Below are positions 50,117 to 58,493 of a stretch of 64,000 nucleotides of DNA, piece by piece. Source of the DNA: SG8-39 sp041558415. Its GTDB lineage: Bacteria > Pseudomonadota > Gammaproteobacteria > Burkholderiales > SG8-39. The DNA lies in contig JBFFEY010000003.1 of assembly GCA_041558415.1 (NCBI GenBank), forward strand, positions 62,001 to 126,000, read 5' to 3'. Both the position numbers and the translations under genes were made by a program. Positions within the stretch are counted from its first letter, which is position 1. Each line of letters starts with the position of its first letter. The notes below the pieces were generated by a model. It was not told where the DNA came from. It did no database searches and saw only the letters and a list, made by a program, of their open reading frames with translations.

Positions 50117-50139
50117 GCAGCCTTGCCGTTTCTCGAAGT

Positions 50140-50226
50140 TGGTGCCCGGGGCGGGACTCGAACCCGCACGACCTTGCGGTCAGGGGATTTTAAGTCCCCT
50201 GCGGCTACCAGTTACGCCACCCGGGC
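50140..50226 (-). tRNA. tRNA-Leu (anticodon TAA)
   Basis: The - strand folds as a complete class II tRNA: acceptor GCCCGGG with CCCGGGC, anticodon stem ggggA-loop-Tcccc with loop CTTAAAA (anticodon TAA), a long variable arm (about ACCGCAAGGT) and T arm with GGTTCGAGTCC. CCA is encoded (50140-50142). It ends the pgsA-tRNA-Gly-Cys-Leu series. The hydratase gene begins 23 bases downstream. Confidence 0.96.
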
Positions 50227-50243
50227 AGACTGCGAAGGAAAAT

Positions 50244-50317
50244 TGGAGGCTGGGGTCGGAATCGAACCGGCGTCCACGGCTTTGCAGGCCGCTGCATGAC
50301 CACTCTGCCACCCAGCC
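50244..50317 (-). tRNA. tRNA-Cys (anticodon GCA)
   Basis: Complete 74-base cloverleaf on the - strand: acceptor GGCTGGG/CCCAGCC, anticodon loop CTGCAAA (GCA), T arm with GGTTCGATTCC, U at the discriminator position as expected for Cys, and encoded CCA. It lies 17 bases from tRNA-Leu, so both come from one precursor. Confidence 0.96.
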
Positions 50318-50436
50318 GGGCGTGACGCTCAAAACGGTAATCGAGCGCCGGAAACGAGAAAGGGAAAGCCGCCAGCGCAGCGGCTGGGGCACGGATACTG
50401 CCGGAGCCTACGCGCCATGCGCTTCCCCTTGAATTC

Positions 50437-50512
50437 TGGAGCGGGAAACGAGTCTCGAACTCGCGACCTCAACCTTGGCAAGGTTGCGCTCTACCAACTG
50501 AGCTATTCCCGC
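50437..50512 (-). tRNA. tRNA-Gly (anticodon GCC)
   Basis: Complete 76-base cloverleaf on the - strand: acceptor GCGGGAA/TTCCCGC, D arm GCTCAGTTGGTAGAGC, anticodon loop TTGCCAA (GCC), T arm with GAGTTCGAGACTC, U discriminator and encoded CCA. The 119-base spacer to tRNA-Cys (50318-50436) contains a small hairpin agccgc/gcggct near 50367-50385 and no gene. It lies 39 bases after pgsA, the conserved order. Confidence 0.96.
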
Positions 50513-50551
50513 GTACCGCGCTCGGATTATAAGCCAGCGTCCCTACCCCGC

Positions 50552-51124
50552 TCAACCCGGCGTCGCCACGTCCGCCGCCGCCCGGCGCAGGTAATACAGC
50601 ATCGACACCACGGTGAGGATGGCAGCCGCGTTGATGAGCAGCGTCCCCAGCCAGTGGCAATTGAGCACGCCGAACAGCGTCTCGTGATACAGCAATAGCG
50701 GGATGGCGATCATCTGCAGCGTGGTCTTCAGTTTGCCGACAAAGGCGACCGCCACGCTGCGCGCGCGGCCGACCTGCGCCATCCACTCGCGCAGCGCCGA
50801 GATCGCAATTTCGCGGCCGATGATGATGAGGGCCACCACGGCGTCGACGCGCCCGAGCTGCAGCAGCACGATGAGCGCGCCGACCACGATCAGCTTGTCG
50901 GCCACCGGGTCGAGAAAGGCGCCGAAGGCCGACATCTGGTCGAGGGCGCGCGCGAGGTAACCGTCTAGCCAGTCGGTGACCGCGGCGAAGACGAAGATCG
51001 CGGTTGCCGCGACGTTCTGCGCCTGCGGCGAGAGCCAGGCTTCGGGCAGGTAGTACACGCCGACGATCAGCGGAATCATCACGATGCGCAGCCAGGTCAC
51101 CAGGTTGGGCCAGTTCATCGGCAT
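50552..51124 (-). CDS. pgsA: CDP-diacylglycerol-glycerol-3-phosphate 3-phosphatidyltransferase
   Basis: Makes phosphatidylglycerol phosphate, the precursor of PG and cardiolipin, using the CDP-diacylglycerol produced by CdsA. The 190-residue membrane protein has about five to six hydrophobic segments and the CDP-alcohol phosphotransferase signature D-G-x2-A-R-x8-G-x3-D-x3-D, seen from LDGYLARALDQ to FLDPVADKL (about residues 54-76). It follows uvrC by nine bases and precedes three tRNA genes. Confidence 0.96.
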   Translation of the reverse strand: MPMNWPNLVTWLRIVMIPLIVGVYYLPEAWLSPQAQNVAATAIFVFAAVTDWLDGYLARALDQMSAFGAFLDPVADKLIVVGALIVLLQLGRVDAVVALIIIGREIAISALREWMAQVGRARSVAVAFVGKLKTTLQMIAIPLLLYHETLFGVLNCHWLGTLLINAAAILTVVSMLYYLRRAAADVATPG

Positions 51125-51133
51125 GGCCTGGTC

Positions 51134-52960
51134 CTAGGAGCCCGCCTGCTCGTGCAACGCACGATAGATTCGCTCGGCGATCGTGCGGCTGATGCCCTCG
51201 ACCTGCGCGATCTCGTCGACCGCCGCCGACTGCACGCCGCGCAGGCCGCCGAAATGGGCGAGCAGGCGCTGGCGACGCTTGTCGCCGATCCCCGGGATGT
51301 CGGCCAGGGATGACGTGGTTCGGGCCCGACCGCGCCGCGCGCGGTGGCCGAGGAGCGCGAAGCGATGTGCCTCGTCGCGGATGCTCTGCACCAGGTGCAG
51401 CCCGCGGTCGTGCGCTGCCAGCTGCAGCGTCTTACCGTCCGTCTCGAAGACGAGCTGCTCCAGGCCCGGCTTGCGTTCGGCTCCCTTGGCGACACCGACG
51501 ATGCTGACGTCGCTCAAGCCGAGCTCGGCCAGCGCGCCGCGCGCCGCGTTGACCTGCCCTCGGCCGCCGTCGATCAGGATCAGATCGGGGACCTTGCCGC
51601 CTTCGAGGGCGAGCCGTTCGTAGCGCCGGCGCAGCGCCTGCCGCATCGCGCCATAGTCGTCGCCCGGGGTCACCTCACGAATGTTGAAGCGCCGGTATTC
51701 CGACTTCTGCATGGCATGCCGATCGTAGACCACGCAGGACGCCACCGTCGCTTCACCCATGGTGTGGCTGATGTCGAAACATTCGATGCGCTCGACCGAA
51801 TCCGCCAGGCCGAGCGACTCGCGCAAGGCGCTGAGGCGCCTTTCCTGGGTGGTGCGCTCCTGCGCGCGATGTGCCAGCGCGAGCTCGGCGTTCTTGCACG
51901 CCATTTCGAGCCAGACGCGGCGCTCGCCTTGCTGCGGCGCGAGCACCTGGGTGCCCTGCGGCGCACGCTGCGCGAGCGCCTCGCCCAGCCCCTCGCGGTC
52001 GACCGCCTCGCTGGTCAGCACGAGGCGCGGGACAGGATGATCGAGATAGTGCTGCTCGAGAAACGCGCTGATCACTTCGCTCGCCGACGCGCCGTCGGCA
52101 TTGGCCGGGAAAAAGCTGCGGTCGCCGATATGCCGGCCGCCGCGGATCATCACCAGGTTGACGCAGACGATGCCGCCGTCGACGGCGCTGGCGACGACGT
52201 CGGCATCGACGCCGCGCTCGCTTTCCACGTATTGCCGCGCCTGCACCCGCGTCAGGGCGCGCACCTGGTCGCGCAGCAACGCGGCCTGTTCGTAGCGCCG
52301 CGCCTCGGCCGCGGCGTTCATGCGCTCGGTCAGGGAACGGATCACGTCGTCCTCGCGACCCTCAAGAAACAGCTCCGCGTGCCGCACGTCCTCGCGGTAC
52401 GCCGCCTCGCTGATCTGTCCCGTGCAGGGCGCGGTGCAGCGGCGGATCTGATGCAGCAGGCAGGGACGCGCGCGGTTTTCGAACACCGAATCCTCGCAGG
52501 TCCGCAGCCGGAACACGCGCTGCAGCAGCTGTATCGCTTCGCGTACCGCAAACGCGTGCGGAAAGGGGCCGAAATAGCGGCTCTCGGGCGCGCGCGCACC
52601 GCGGTGAAAGCCGATGCGCGGAAACGCCTGCCCGCTGATCACCAGGTAGGGGTAGGACTTGTCGTCGCGAAACAGGATGTTGTAGCGCGGCGCGAGGCTC
52701 TTGATGAGATTGTTCTCGAGCAGCAGCGCCTCGTCCTCCGAGCGCGTCGCGGTGATCTCAATCGAGGCGACCTGCGAAAGCATCTTCTGCACGCGCGGGC
52801 TTTGCGCCGTCGGGCGGCTGAAGTAGCTGCTGACGCGCTTGCGCAGGTCGCGCGCCTTGCCGACGTACAGCGCCTCCCCCCGCGGGCCGAGCATGCGGTA
52901 CACGCCCGGCAAATGCGGCAGGCGGCGGACAAAGGCTTTCGGCTCGAATGGGGCGTCCAT
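51134..52960 (-). CDS. uvrC: Excinuclease ABC subunit C
   Basis: Dual-incision nuclease of nucleotide excision repair. Domains in order: GIY-YIG nuclease (about 15-95, with GVYRMLGPRGEALYVGKARD), cysteine-rich region CLLHQIRRCTAPCTG, UVR motif (about 200-235), RNase H-like C-terminal nuclease (about 370-530, with ECFDISHTMGEATVASCVV and LILIDGGRGQVNAA) and a helix-hairpin-helix end (SLADIPGIGDKRRQRLLAHF). ATG 52960 gives 608 residues, normal; upstream frame is not conserved. It is divergent from efp. Confidence 0.97.
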   Translation of the reverse strand: MDAPFEPKAFVRRLPHLPGVYRMLGPRGEALYVGKARDLRKRVSSYFSRPTAQSPRVQKMLSQVASIEITATRSEDEALLLENNLIKSLAPRYNILFRDDKSYPYLVISGQAFPRIGFHRGARAPESRYFGPFPHAFAVREAIQLLQRVFRLRTCEDSVFENRARPCLLHQIRRCTAPCTGQISEAAYREDVRHAELFLEGREDDVIRSLTERMNAAAEARRYEQAALLRDQVRALTRVQARQYVESERGVDADVVASAVDGGIVCVNLVMIRGGRHIGDRSFFPANADGASASEVISAFLEQHYLDHPVPRLVLTSEAVDREGLGEALAQRAPQGTQVLAPQQGERRVWLEMACKNAELALAHRAQERTTQERRLSALRESLGLADSVERIECFDISHTMGEATVASCVVYDRHAMQKSEYRRFNIREVTPGDDYGAMRQALRRRYERLALEGGKVPDLILIDGGRGQVNAARGALAELGLSDVSIVGVAKGAERKPGLEQLVFETDGKTLQLAAHDRGLHLVQSIRDEAHRFALLGHRARRGRARTTSSLADIPGIGDKRRQRLLAHFGGLRGVQSAAVDEIAQVEGISRTIAERIYRALHEQAGS

Positions 52961-53000
52961 GGTGCGCAAGCACCGCCATTCTAGCGTTAGGTTCATGATT

Positions 53001-53010
53001 TCAGGTAAAA
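53001..53010 (+). promoter_or_regulatory. Possible efp promoter (-10 element)
   Basis: taaaat at 53005-53010, preceded by aggt, lies 33 bases before the efp ATG in the 82-base uvrC/efp divergent gap. The -35 region is weak. Moderate-to-low support. Confidence 0.35.
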
Positions 53011-53042
53011 TTTTGCCCTTTTCGGAACGGCTCGGCACCCTC

Positions 53043-53609
53043 ATGGCAAAAGTTATGGCGACCGAAATTCGGGTCGGCAATCTCATCGAATGGGACAAGC
53101 GCGTCTGGCGCGTCCTCAAGTGCTACCACGTGCACGTTGGCGGCCGCGGCGGCGCGTTCATGCAGGTTGAAATGAAGGACATCGAAGTCGGAACCAAGGT
53201 CAACCAGCGTTTCCGCACCGACGAGAAGGTGGAGCGGGCATTCGTCGAGCCGCGCGCAATGGAATACCTCTACCAGGACGGCGAACACTACGTTTTCATG
53301 GACAAGCAGAATTACGAGCAGCTGCCGCTGTCGGCCGATTTCCTGGAGGGCCAGGCGGAGTTCCTGCTGCCCAACACGGACGTGCAGATCAACTTCCACA
53401 ATGGTCGCGCTATCGGCATCGAGCTGCCGCCGGCGGTCGTGCTGACGGTCGTCGACACCGAGCCGGGCATCAAGAACGCGACGGCGACCACCAGCTTCAA
53501 GCCGGCAACCACCGAGACTGGCCTTGTGGTTCAGGTGCCGCCGTTCGTCAACCAGGGCGAAAAGATCCGCGTCAACACCGACGACGGGACCTACATGGAG
53601 CGCGCCTGA
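53043..53609 (+). CDS. efp: Elongation factor P
   Basis: Relieves ribosome stalling at polyproline. The 188-residue product has the three beta-barrel domains and ends VNTDDGTYMERA. The domain I loop reads VHVGGRGGAF, so the residue at the tip is R35. The surrounding sequence (GGAFMQVEMKDIEVGTKVNQ) resembles EF-Ps that carry lysine at this point, not the SGRN-type loop modified by EarP. No earP, epmA or epmB is in the window, so the modification, if any, is unclear. The gene converges on nagZ. Confidence 0.96.
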   Translation: MAKVMATEIRVGNLIEWDKRVWRVLKCYHVHVGGRGGAFMQVEMKDIEVGTKVNQRFRTDEKVERAFVEPRAMEYLYQDGEHYVFMDKQNYEQLPLSADFLEGQAEFLLPNTDVQINFHNGRAIGIELPPAVVLTVVDTEPGIKNATATTSFKPATTETGLVVQVPPFVNQGEKIRVNTDDGTYMERA

Positions 53610-53622
53610 GCGCGGACGAGCC

Positions 53623-54651
53623 TCAGGCGAGGGATTCGAGCGCCGCGCCCGCCTCCCGATAGGCGACGCTCTTACGCAAATCGCGTCCGTGACGCGACCA
53701 CATCTGCTCCGCCAGGGCGGGGCGCGCCATGGCCTCGGTACCGAGTGCCTCGAGCAGCGCGTCCTGCCCCGCCGGGTCCTGGCAGAGCAGCACCATGTCG
53801 CAGCCTGCGGCGAGCGCCGCACGGGCCCGTTCCGGAACACCGCCCGCCGTGCTCGCGCCTTCCATCGACAAATCGTCGCTGAAAATCAGGCCCTCGAAGC
53901 CGAGTTCATTGCGCAGCACGTTCTGCAGCCAGTAGCGCGAGTAGCCTGCGGGTTCGGCGTCCGCCTGAGTGAAGATCACGTGCGCCGGCATGATGCCCTT
54001 CAGTCCCGCGGCGATCACCGGGCGGTACGGGGCGACATCTTTGCGCATGATTTCCTCCAGGCGCCGGTCGTCGCGCGGCACGCTGACGTGCGAATCGAGT
54101 GCGGCGAAGCCGTGCCCGGGAAAATGCTTGGCCACTGCGGCAATGCCTGCCTCGGCGAAGCCCTTGACCAGCGCAGCGCCCAGTGCGCCGACCGCGCCCG
54201 GGTCGAAATGCAGCGCGCGGTCGCCGATTACCGAGCTCGAGCCATAGTCGAGATCCAGCACGGGCGCGAAGCTGAAGTCCACGCCGTGCGCGTCCAGTTC
54301 GGCCGCCACCGTGTAACCGACCGCTCGCGCTGCCGCCAGCGCCTGCGACCGGTCGCGATCCCAGAGCCTGCCCAGGGTCCGCATCGGCGGGATCGCCGTA
54401 AACCCTTCGCGAAAGCGCTGTACGCGACCGCCCTCGTGATCCACGCAGATGAACAGGCGCGGTTCCCGCAGCGCGGCGATTTCTTCCGTCAGCGCCTGCA
54501 GCTGTGCGCCGTCCTGAAAATTGTGCGCGAACAGAATGACGCCGCCCACGGCGGGGTGGCGCAGGCGGCGACGGTCCTCGTCCGTCAGGGCGAGGCCGGT
54601 GGGATCGAGGACCAGCGGGCCGAGGGGAATTCGTGTTTTTACGCGTCGCAT
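53623..54651 (-). CDS. nagZ: Beta-N-acetylhexosaminidase NagZ
   Basis: Family GH3 cytoplasmic enzyme removing GlcNAc from anhydromuropeptides in cell-wall recycling. Motifs: FICVDHEGGRVQRF, the catalytic dyad segment AVAKHFPGHG with D-S-H downstream, and the nucleophile aspartate in LIFSDDLSMEG. The length is 342. Its start lies inside the end of acpS (13-base overlap), continuing the long - strand operon that runs from rseA. Confidence 0.96.
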   Translation of the reverse strand: MRRVKTRIPLGPLVLDPTGLALTDEDRRRLRHPAVGGVILFAHNFQDGAQLQALTEEIAALREPRLFICVDHEGGRVQRFREGFTAIPPMRTLGRLWDRDRSQALAAARAVGYTVAAELDAHGVDFSFAPVLDLDYGSSSVIGDRALHFDPGAVGALGAALVKGFAEAGIAAVAKHFPGHGFAALDSHVSVPRDDRRLEEIMRKDVAPYRPVIAAGLKGIMPAHVIFTQADAEPAGYSRYWLQNVLRNELGFEGLIFSDDLSMEGASTAGGVPERARAALAAGCDMVLLCQDPAGQDALLEALGTEAMARPALAEQMWSRHGRDLRKSVAYREAGAALESLA

Positions 54652-55022
54652 TCCAGAATCACGGTTGCACTGGCCAGTTTGCGCTCGTCGCTGAGCGAAA
54701 GGTGCGTGCGGCGAATACCCTGGGCGCTCAGCAGCGCGGCGAGCGCACTCGAAAATTCGAGCCGTGGCTGCCCCAGCCGATGATTGCTCACCCAGACCCC
54801 ATGCCAGTCGGCAGGTGCGCGCACCCCGGATCCGAGCGCCTTGCCGAAAGCCTCCTTCGCCGCAAAGCGTTTAGCAAGGTAGGCTGCCGGTCGGCCGAGC
54901 GCATGAAAGCGGGCCAGCTCGGCGTCGCACAGAATGCGCTCGGCAAAGCGGTCGCCGAAGCGTTCCAGCACCCGCGCCACGCGAGCGATTTCCACCAGGT
55001 CGGTACCCACGCCGTAGATCAC
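54639..55022 (-). CDS. acpS: Holo-ACP synthase
   Basis: Transfers 4'-phosphopantetheine from CoA to acyl carrier protein. The metal-site motif GVGTDLVEIARVARVLERFG (D8 region) and KRFAAKEAFGKALGSGVR are intact; the product is 127 residues. GTG 55022 overlaps the pdxJ stop (GTGA), which fixes the start. pdxJ-acpS pairing is conserved across proteobacteria. Confidence 0.96.
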   Translation of the reverse strand: MIYGVGTDLVEIARVARVLERFGDRFAERILCDAELARFHALGRPAAYLAKRFAAKEAFGKALGSGVRAPADWHGVWVSNHRLGQPRLEFSSALAALLSAQGIRRTHLSLSDERKLASATVILECDA

Positions 55023-55795
55023 GCCCGCCCTCCGCCGACCGCGCTGCGCGCCGCGACCGCATCGACCATCAAACGTTTCATCGTGCGCACGGCTTCGCGC
55101 ATGCCGACAAAGACGGCACGGCTCACGATGGCGTGCCCGATGTGCAGCTCGCGCACGCCTTCGAGCGCCGCCACCGGCTGGACATTGAAGTAATTCAGCG
55201 CATGCCCGGCGTTGAAGCGCATGCCGCGGGCGCGTATCGCCTCGCCCGCCCGGCGTACGCGATCGAGCGCCTCGCGCACCGGCGGGCTTTCCACATCGCG
55301 CCCCTTGGCGTGAAACGCCCGCGCGTAGGGCCCGGTATGTACTTCGCATACAGCGGCACCGATCCGCCCTGCCGCCTCTACCTGGGCAGGCTCGGCATCG
55401 ATGAACACCGAAACGCGAATCCCCGCACCGCTCAGTCGTGCGACCACCTCCCGCAGCGCGCGTTCCTGCGCGACGATGTCGAGACCGCCTTCGGTGGTGA
55501 TTTCGTGCCGCCCTTCGGGCACCAGCATCGCCATCTCCGGTTTCAGCTGCTCGGCGATTGCAACCATCTCCCCGGTCGCCGCCATTTCGAGGTTGAGCTT
55601 GATGTGCGTGAGTTCGCGCAGCCGCCGCACGTCCTGGTCCTGGATATGGCGCCGATCTTCGCGCAAGTGGACCGTGATGCCGTCCGCACCCCCGAGATGC
55701 GCCTCGATCGCCGCCCACACCGGATCCGGTTCGTAGGTGCGCCGCGCCTGGCGAATCGTGGCGACATGATCGACATTGACGCCGAGCTCGATCAT
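55019..55795 (-). CDS. pdxJ: Pyridoxine 5'-phosphate synthase
   Basis: Condenses 1-deoxyxylulose 5-phosphate with 3-amino-2-oxopropyl phosphate to make pyridoxine phosphate. The TIM-barrel protein of 258 residues starts IELGVNVDHVATIRQARRT and contains GITVHLREDRRHIQD, the LVPEGRHEITTEGGLD block and GHALNYFNVQP, all diagnostic. It overlaps recO (ATGA) and acpS (GTGA). Confidence 0.97.
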   Translation of the reverse strand: MIELGVNVDHVATIRQARRTYEPDPVWAAIEAHLGGADGITVHLREDRRHIQDQDVRRLRELTHIKLNLEMAATGEMVAIAEQLKPEMAMLVPEGRHEITTEGGLDIVAQERALREVVARLSGAGIRVSVFIDAEPAQVEAAGRIGAAVCEVHTGPYARAFHAKGRDVESPPVREALDRVRRAGEAIRARGMRFNAGHALNYFNVQPVAALEGVRELHIGHAIVSRAVFVGMREAVRTMKRLMVDAVAARSAVGGGRA

Positions 55796-56526
55796 AGGTC
55801 CTGCAGTTCTCGTAGCACGTTGCGCGTATGCAGCATCTGTCCAGGAAGACGCTCGGCGATCAACGCGCGCATGAGGGCGCGCGCCTCCTCCCGCGTCTGC
55901 GCGCGCCCATAATCGTCACGCGCGACATCGAGCAGCGTCTGTCCGCTGACGACGCAGGCTCCGGTCGTTTGCGGCCGTCCCGCATCACCGTTTAGCGGCA
56001 CCGGGCCGAGCTCCGGCTCGTAACGGTAGCTGCGGCGCGGATCGACCGGCAGACCACTGTCCGCTTCCCGCTCCAGCTGCGGAGCATACCCGAGCTCGGC
56101 GAGTAGGCGGCGCTCGAACGTCCGCAACACGCCCGCCGGCGACTGCCCCTGCCCCAGTCGTAGGAGGCCCGTATCGTAGGCATCAAACAGCAATTCATGC
56201 GGATCCTCGCGCGGTAGCAATCGCAGCAGCAACTCGTTCAGGTAAAACCCGCACATCAGCGCGACTCCGGCCAGCGCCGCACCTCCGCCGGCCCACTCGA
56301 CCGAGGTGAGCGTCGCCAGCTCCGTGGACCCGCTCCAGCTGAGCCGCAGCGGATGAAAGCCGAGCAGCAGGCCCCGCATCGCCGAGCGCGGCCGCCGCGC
56401 ACCGCGCGCCAGGAGACCGACGCGTCCCCAGCGGCGCGAAAACACCTCGACGATCAGACTCGTCTCCCTGTACGCGTAGCTGTGCAGCACATAGCCAGGC
56501 TCCTGCTCGATGCGTCGCCGAGCCAT
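55792..56526 (-). CDS. recO: DNA repair protein RecO
   Basis: Helps load RecA on SSB-coated single strands in the RecFOR pathway. The N-terminal OB fold starts QEPGYVLHSYAYRETSLIVE and includes GLLARGARRPRSAMRG; the helical part has CGFYLNELLLRLLPREDPHE. The 244-residue product lacks the zinc-finger cysteines found in some bacterial RecO proteins, as is usual in beta- and gammaproteobacteria. Its ATG overlaps the era stop. Confidence 0.95.
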   Translation of the reverse strand: MARRRIEQEPGYVLHSYAYRETSLIVEVFSRRWGRVGLLARGARRPRSAMRGLLLGFHPLRLSWSGSTELATLTSVEWAGGGAALAGVALMCGFYLNELLLRLLPREDPHELLFDAYDTGLLRLGQGQSPAGVLRTFERRLLAELGYAPQLEREADSGLPVDPRRSYRYEPELGPVPLNGDAGRPQTTGACVVSGQTLLDVARDDYGRAQTREEARALMRALIAERLPGQMLHTRNVLRELQDL

Positions 56527-57410
56527 CAGGCGTACCCGAGTTGGTGCAGGATGCGCAGGTCATCGGTCCACTTGTCGCGCACCTTGACCCAGACGTTGAG
56601 AAAGACCTTGCCACCGAACAGCTGCTCCATGTCGCGCCGGGCATCGCGCGCCACACGCTTCAGGGTGTCGCCGCCCCGCCCGACGACGATGCCTTTCTGG
56701 CTCTCTCGCTCGACCAAGATCGTTGCCTCAATGCGCCGCAGCGCAGCGTCCAACCGGAACGCGTCGATGACCACCTCGCAACGATACGGCAACTCCTCGC
56801 CGAGCGCGAAGAACAGCTTTTCACGCAGCAGTTCTGCCGCGAAAAAGCGCTCGTCACGATCGGTCAGTTGGTCGGCCGGATAGAGGGCCGGCCCCTCCGG
56901 CAACGCGTCCCTCAGCACACGCAGCAGCGTCGGCAGATTCTTGCCGGTGCGTGCGCTGACTGGAACGATTGCCTCAAATGCGCGCAGCTTGGCCAGACGG
57001 TCGATGAAGGGCAGCAACCGGTCGGTGCCACGCACGCGGTCGATCTTGTTGATCGCCACCACAGTCTTCTGTCGTGCAGGGATCGCGGCAAGGGCGGCAT
57101 GGTCACCGGCCTCCAGCCGTATCGCCTCGACGACAAGCAGCGCCACATCGCAGTCGCGCGCCGCCTGCCCCGCGCGTCGTCCGAGCATGCGCTGCAGCGC
57201 GCTGCTTGTGCGCGGCGGCCGGCCGGGCGCGTCGACGAACACGATTTGGGCGTCCTCCGCGGTGAGGATCGCCGTGATCAGATGGCGTGTCGTCTGTGCC
57301 TTGGGCGAGACAATCGACAGTTTTTGCCCGATCAAGCGGTTGATGAGACTGGACTTGCCGACGTTGGGCCGTCCCGTGAGGCCCACCGTGCCGCAGCGAA
57401 ACGCGCTCAC
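56526..57410 (-). CDS. era: GTPase Era
   Basis: Binds the 3' end of 16S rRNA and helps assemble the 30S subunit. The GTPase domain has G1 LTGRPNVGKSSL, G3 DAPG, G4 AINKIDRV and a C-terminal KH domain with GIVVGRGGDTLKRV. The product is 294 residues from GTG 57410, which overlaps the rnc stop (GTGA). The stretch after G3 (RPPRTSSALQRMLGR) is short and divergent relative to most Era proteins. rnc-era-recO is the standard order. Confidence 0.95.
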   Translation of the reverse strand: MSAFRCGTVGLTGRPNVGKSSLINRLIGQKLSIVSPKAQTTRHLITAILTAEDAQIVFVDAPGRPPRTSSALQRMLGRRAGQAARDCDVALLVVEAIRLEAGDHAALAAIPARQKTVVAINKIDRVRGTDRLLPFIDRLAKLRAFEAIVPVSARTGKNLPTLLRVLRDALPEGPALYPADQLTDRDERFFAAELLREKLFFALGEELPYRCEVVIDAFRLDAALRRIEATILVERESQKGIVVGRGGDTLKRVARDARRDMEQLFGGKVFLNVWVKVRDKWTDDLRILHQLGYA

Positions 57411-58078
57411 TGACCGATCCTCTCCAGCAGGGCCGCAGCCGCTTCCTGCTCGGCGCGCTGGCGGGACGTGCCCCGGCCGATGGCCCTCACCCCGAGATCG
57501 GCGACGACGCATTCCACCTCGAAGATCTGGCGGTGAGACGCCCCGCTGACCTGAACGACGTGGTACTCGGGACGCAACTTGCGCTGCCCCTGAAGGTACT
57601 CTTGCAGCCGGGTCTTCGGATCCTTCATTGGTCCGCGTGGGTCGACATTTGTCAGCCGGTCCGCGTAAGCGCCGAGCACCACGCGACGCGCCTCCTCGTA
57701 GCCGCCATCAACGAACACCGCGCCGAACAGCGCCTCCATCGCGTCCGCGAGGATCGAGGCCCTGAGGTTCGTCTCATGCCCGCGTTCGCCCTCGCCGAGG
57801 CGGATGCAGGACGCCAGGCCAAGCGCCTGCGCCGTTTCGGCCAACGCCTGCTCGCAGACGAGCACCGCCCGCATGCGCGTCAGCTGCCCCTCGTTCAGAT
57901 CTGAAAACCGCGTCAGCAGCGCCTCCGCCATGACGCAGCCGAGCACACTGTCGCCCAGGAATTCGAGGCGTTCGTTGTGGTTCGAGCCGTAGCTGCGATG
58001 CGTCAGCGCCTGCTGCAGCAGTGCGCCGTTGCGAAATCGGTAGCCGATACGCGCTTCGAGATCAACAGACCGATCCAA
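57407..58078 (-). CDS. rnc: Ribonuclease III
   Basis: Double-strand-specific RNase for rRNA and mRNA processing. The signature HNERLEFLGDSVLG (about residues 34-47) and second acidic cluster DAMEALFGAVFVDGG make up the catalytic site; a C-terminal double-stranded RNA binding domain spans about 152-221. The length is 223. The start is TTG 58078. It follows DUF4845 by 38 bases and overlaps era by four. Confidence 0.96.
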   Translation of the reverse strand: MDRSVDLEARIGYRFRNGALLQQALTHRSYGSNHNERLEFLGDSVLGCVMAEALLTRFSDLNEGQLTRMRAVLVCEQALAETAQALGLASCIRLGEGERGHETNLRASILADAMEALFGAVFVDGGYEEARRVVLGAYADRLTNVDPRGPMKDPKTRLQEYLQGQRKLRPEYHVVQVSGASHRQIFEVECVVADLGVRAIGRGTSRQRAEQEAAAALLERIGQ

Positions 58079-58116
58079 AAAGGGCCTACTGTCTCAAGAC
58101 ACCGAGCCGCGCTCGT

Positions 58117-58473
58117 CTACCGGTCCCCGGTGCTCGCGGCGAAGTCGATACAGACCGACACGTTGCCAAAGAGCCGGATTTCCTTGCGGTAGGCAAACGA
58201 GAGCACCACCAGTCCAGTGTCGCGCGTAATCTCGATGTCCGCCGGCTTGATGCTCGTGATGTCGTCGATCGTGGCGCGCGCCTCAAAGGACTTCCGGATG
58301 TCCGCGATCGACATCTCCTTGTTTTCGTTGACGATGCTGTGGATTGCCTTCTTGGCGTTGAAATACTCGATGTACGAAGGCGCGAGCTTCATCGCCAGCA
58401 GCGCCGCGATGATCAGCACGAAGCCACCGAAAAGGAGCCCCAGCAGACTGATCCCGGTTTGTCTGTTGCGCAT
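58117..58473 (-). CDS. DUF4845 family membrane protein
   Basis: A 118-residue protein with one N-terminal membrane helix (about residues 8-30, TGISLLGLLFGGFVLIIAAL), then a small periplasmic alpha-beta domain with the segments PSYIEYFNAKKAIHSIV and TGLVVLSFAYRKEIRLFGN. The pilin-like start after QTG is characteristic of the family. DUF4845 genes lie between lepB and rnc in most betaproteobacteria; function not established. ATG 58473 has gggaggc just upstream. Confidence 0.88.
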   Translation of the reverse strand: MRNRQTGISLLGLLFGGFVLIIAALLAMKLAPSYIEYFNAKKAIHSIVNENKEMSIADIRKSFEARATIDDITSIKPADIEITRDTGLVVLSFAYRKEIRLFGNVSVCIDFAASTGDR

Positions 58474-58493
58474 GTTGCCTCCCTGTCTCGCCC

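Noticed and set aside
50318..50436. Possible degenerate tRNA between tRNA-Cys and tRNA-Gly
   Set aside because: No cloverleaf or T-arm sequence; only a short hairpin, so I treat it as spacer.
52961..53119. N-terminal extension of uvrC
   Set aside because: It would overlap the efp start and promoter, and has no similarity; ATG 52960 starts the conserved UvrC sequence.
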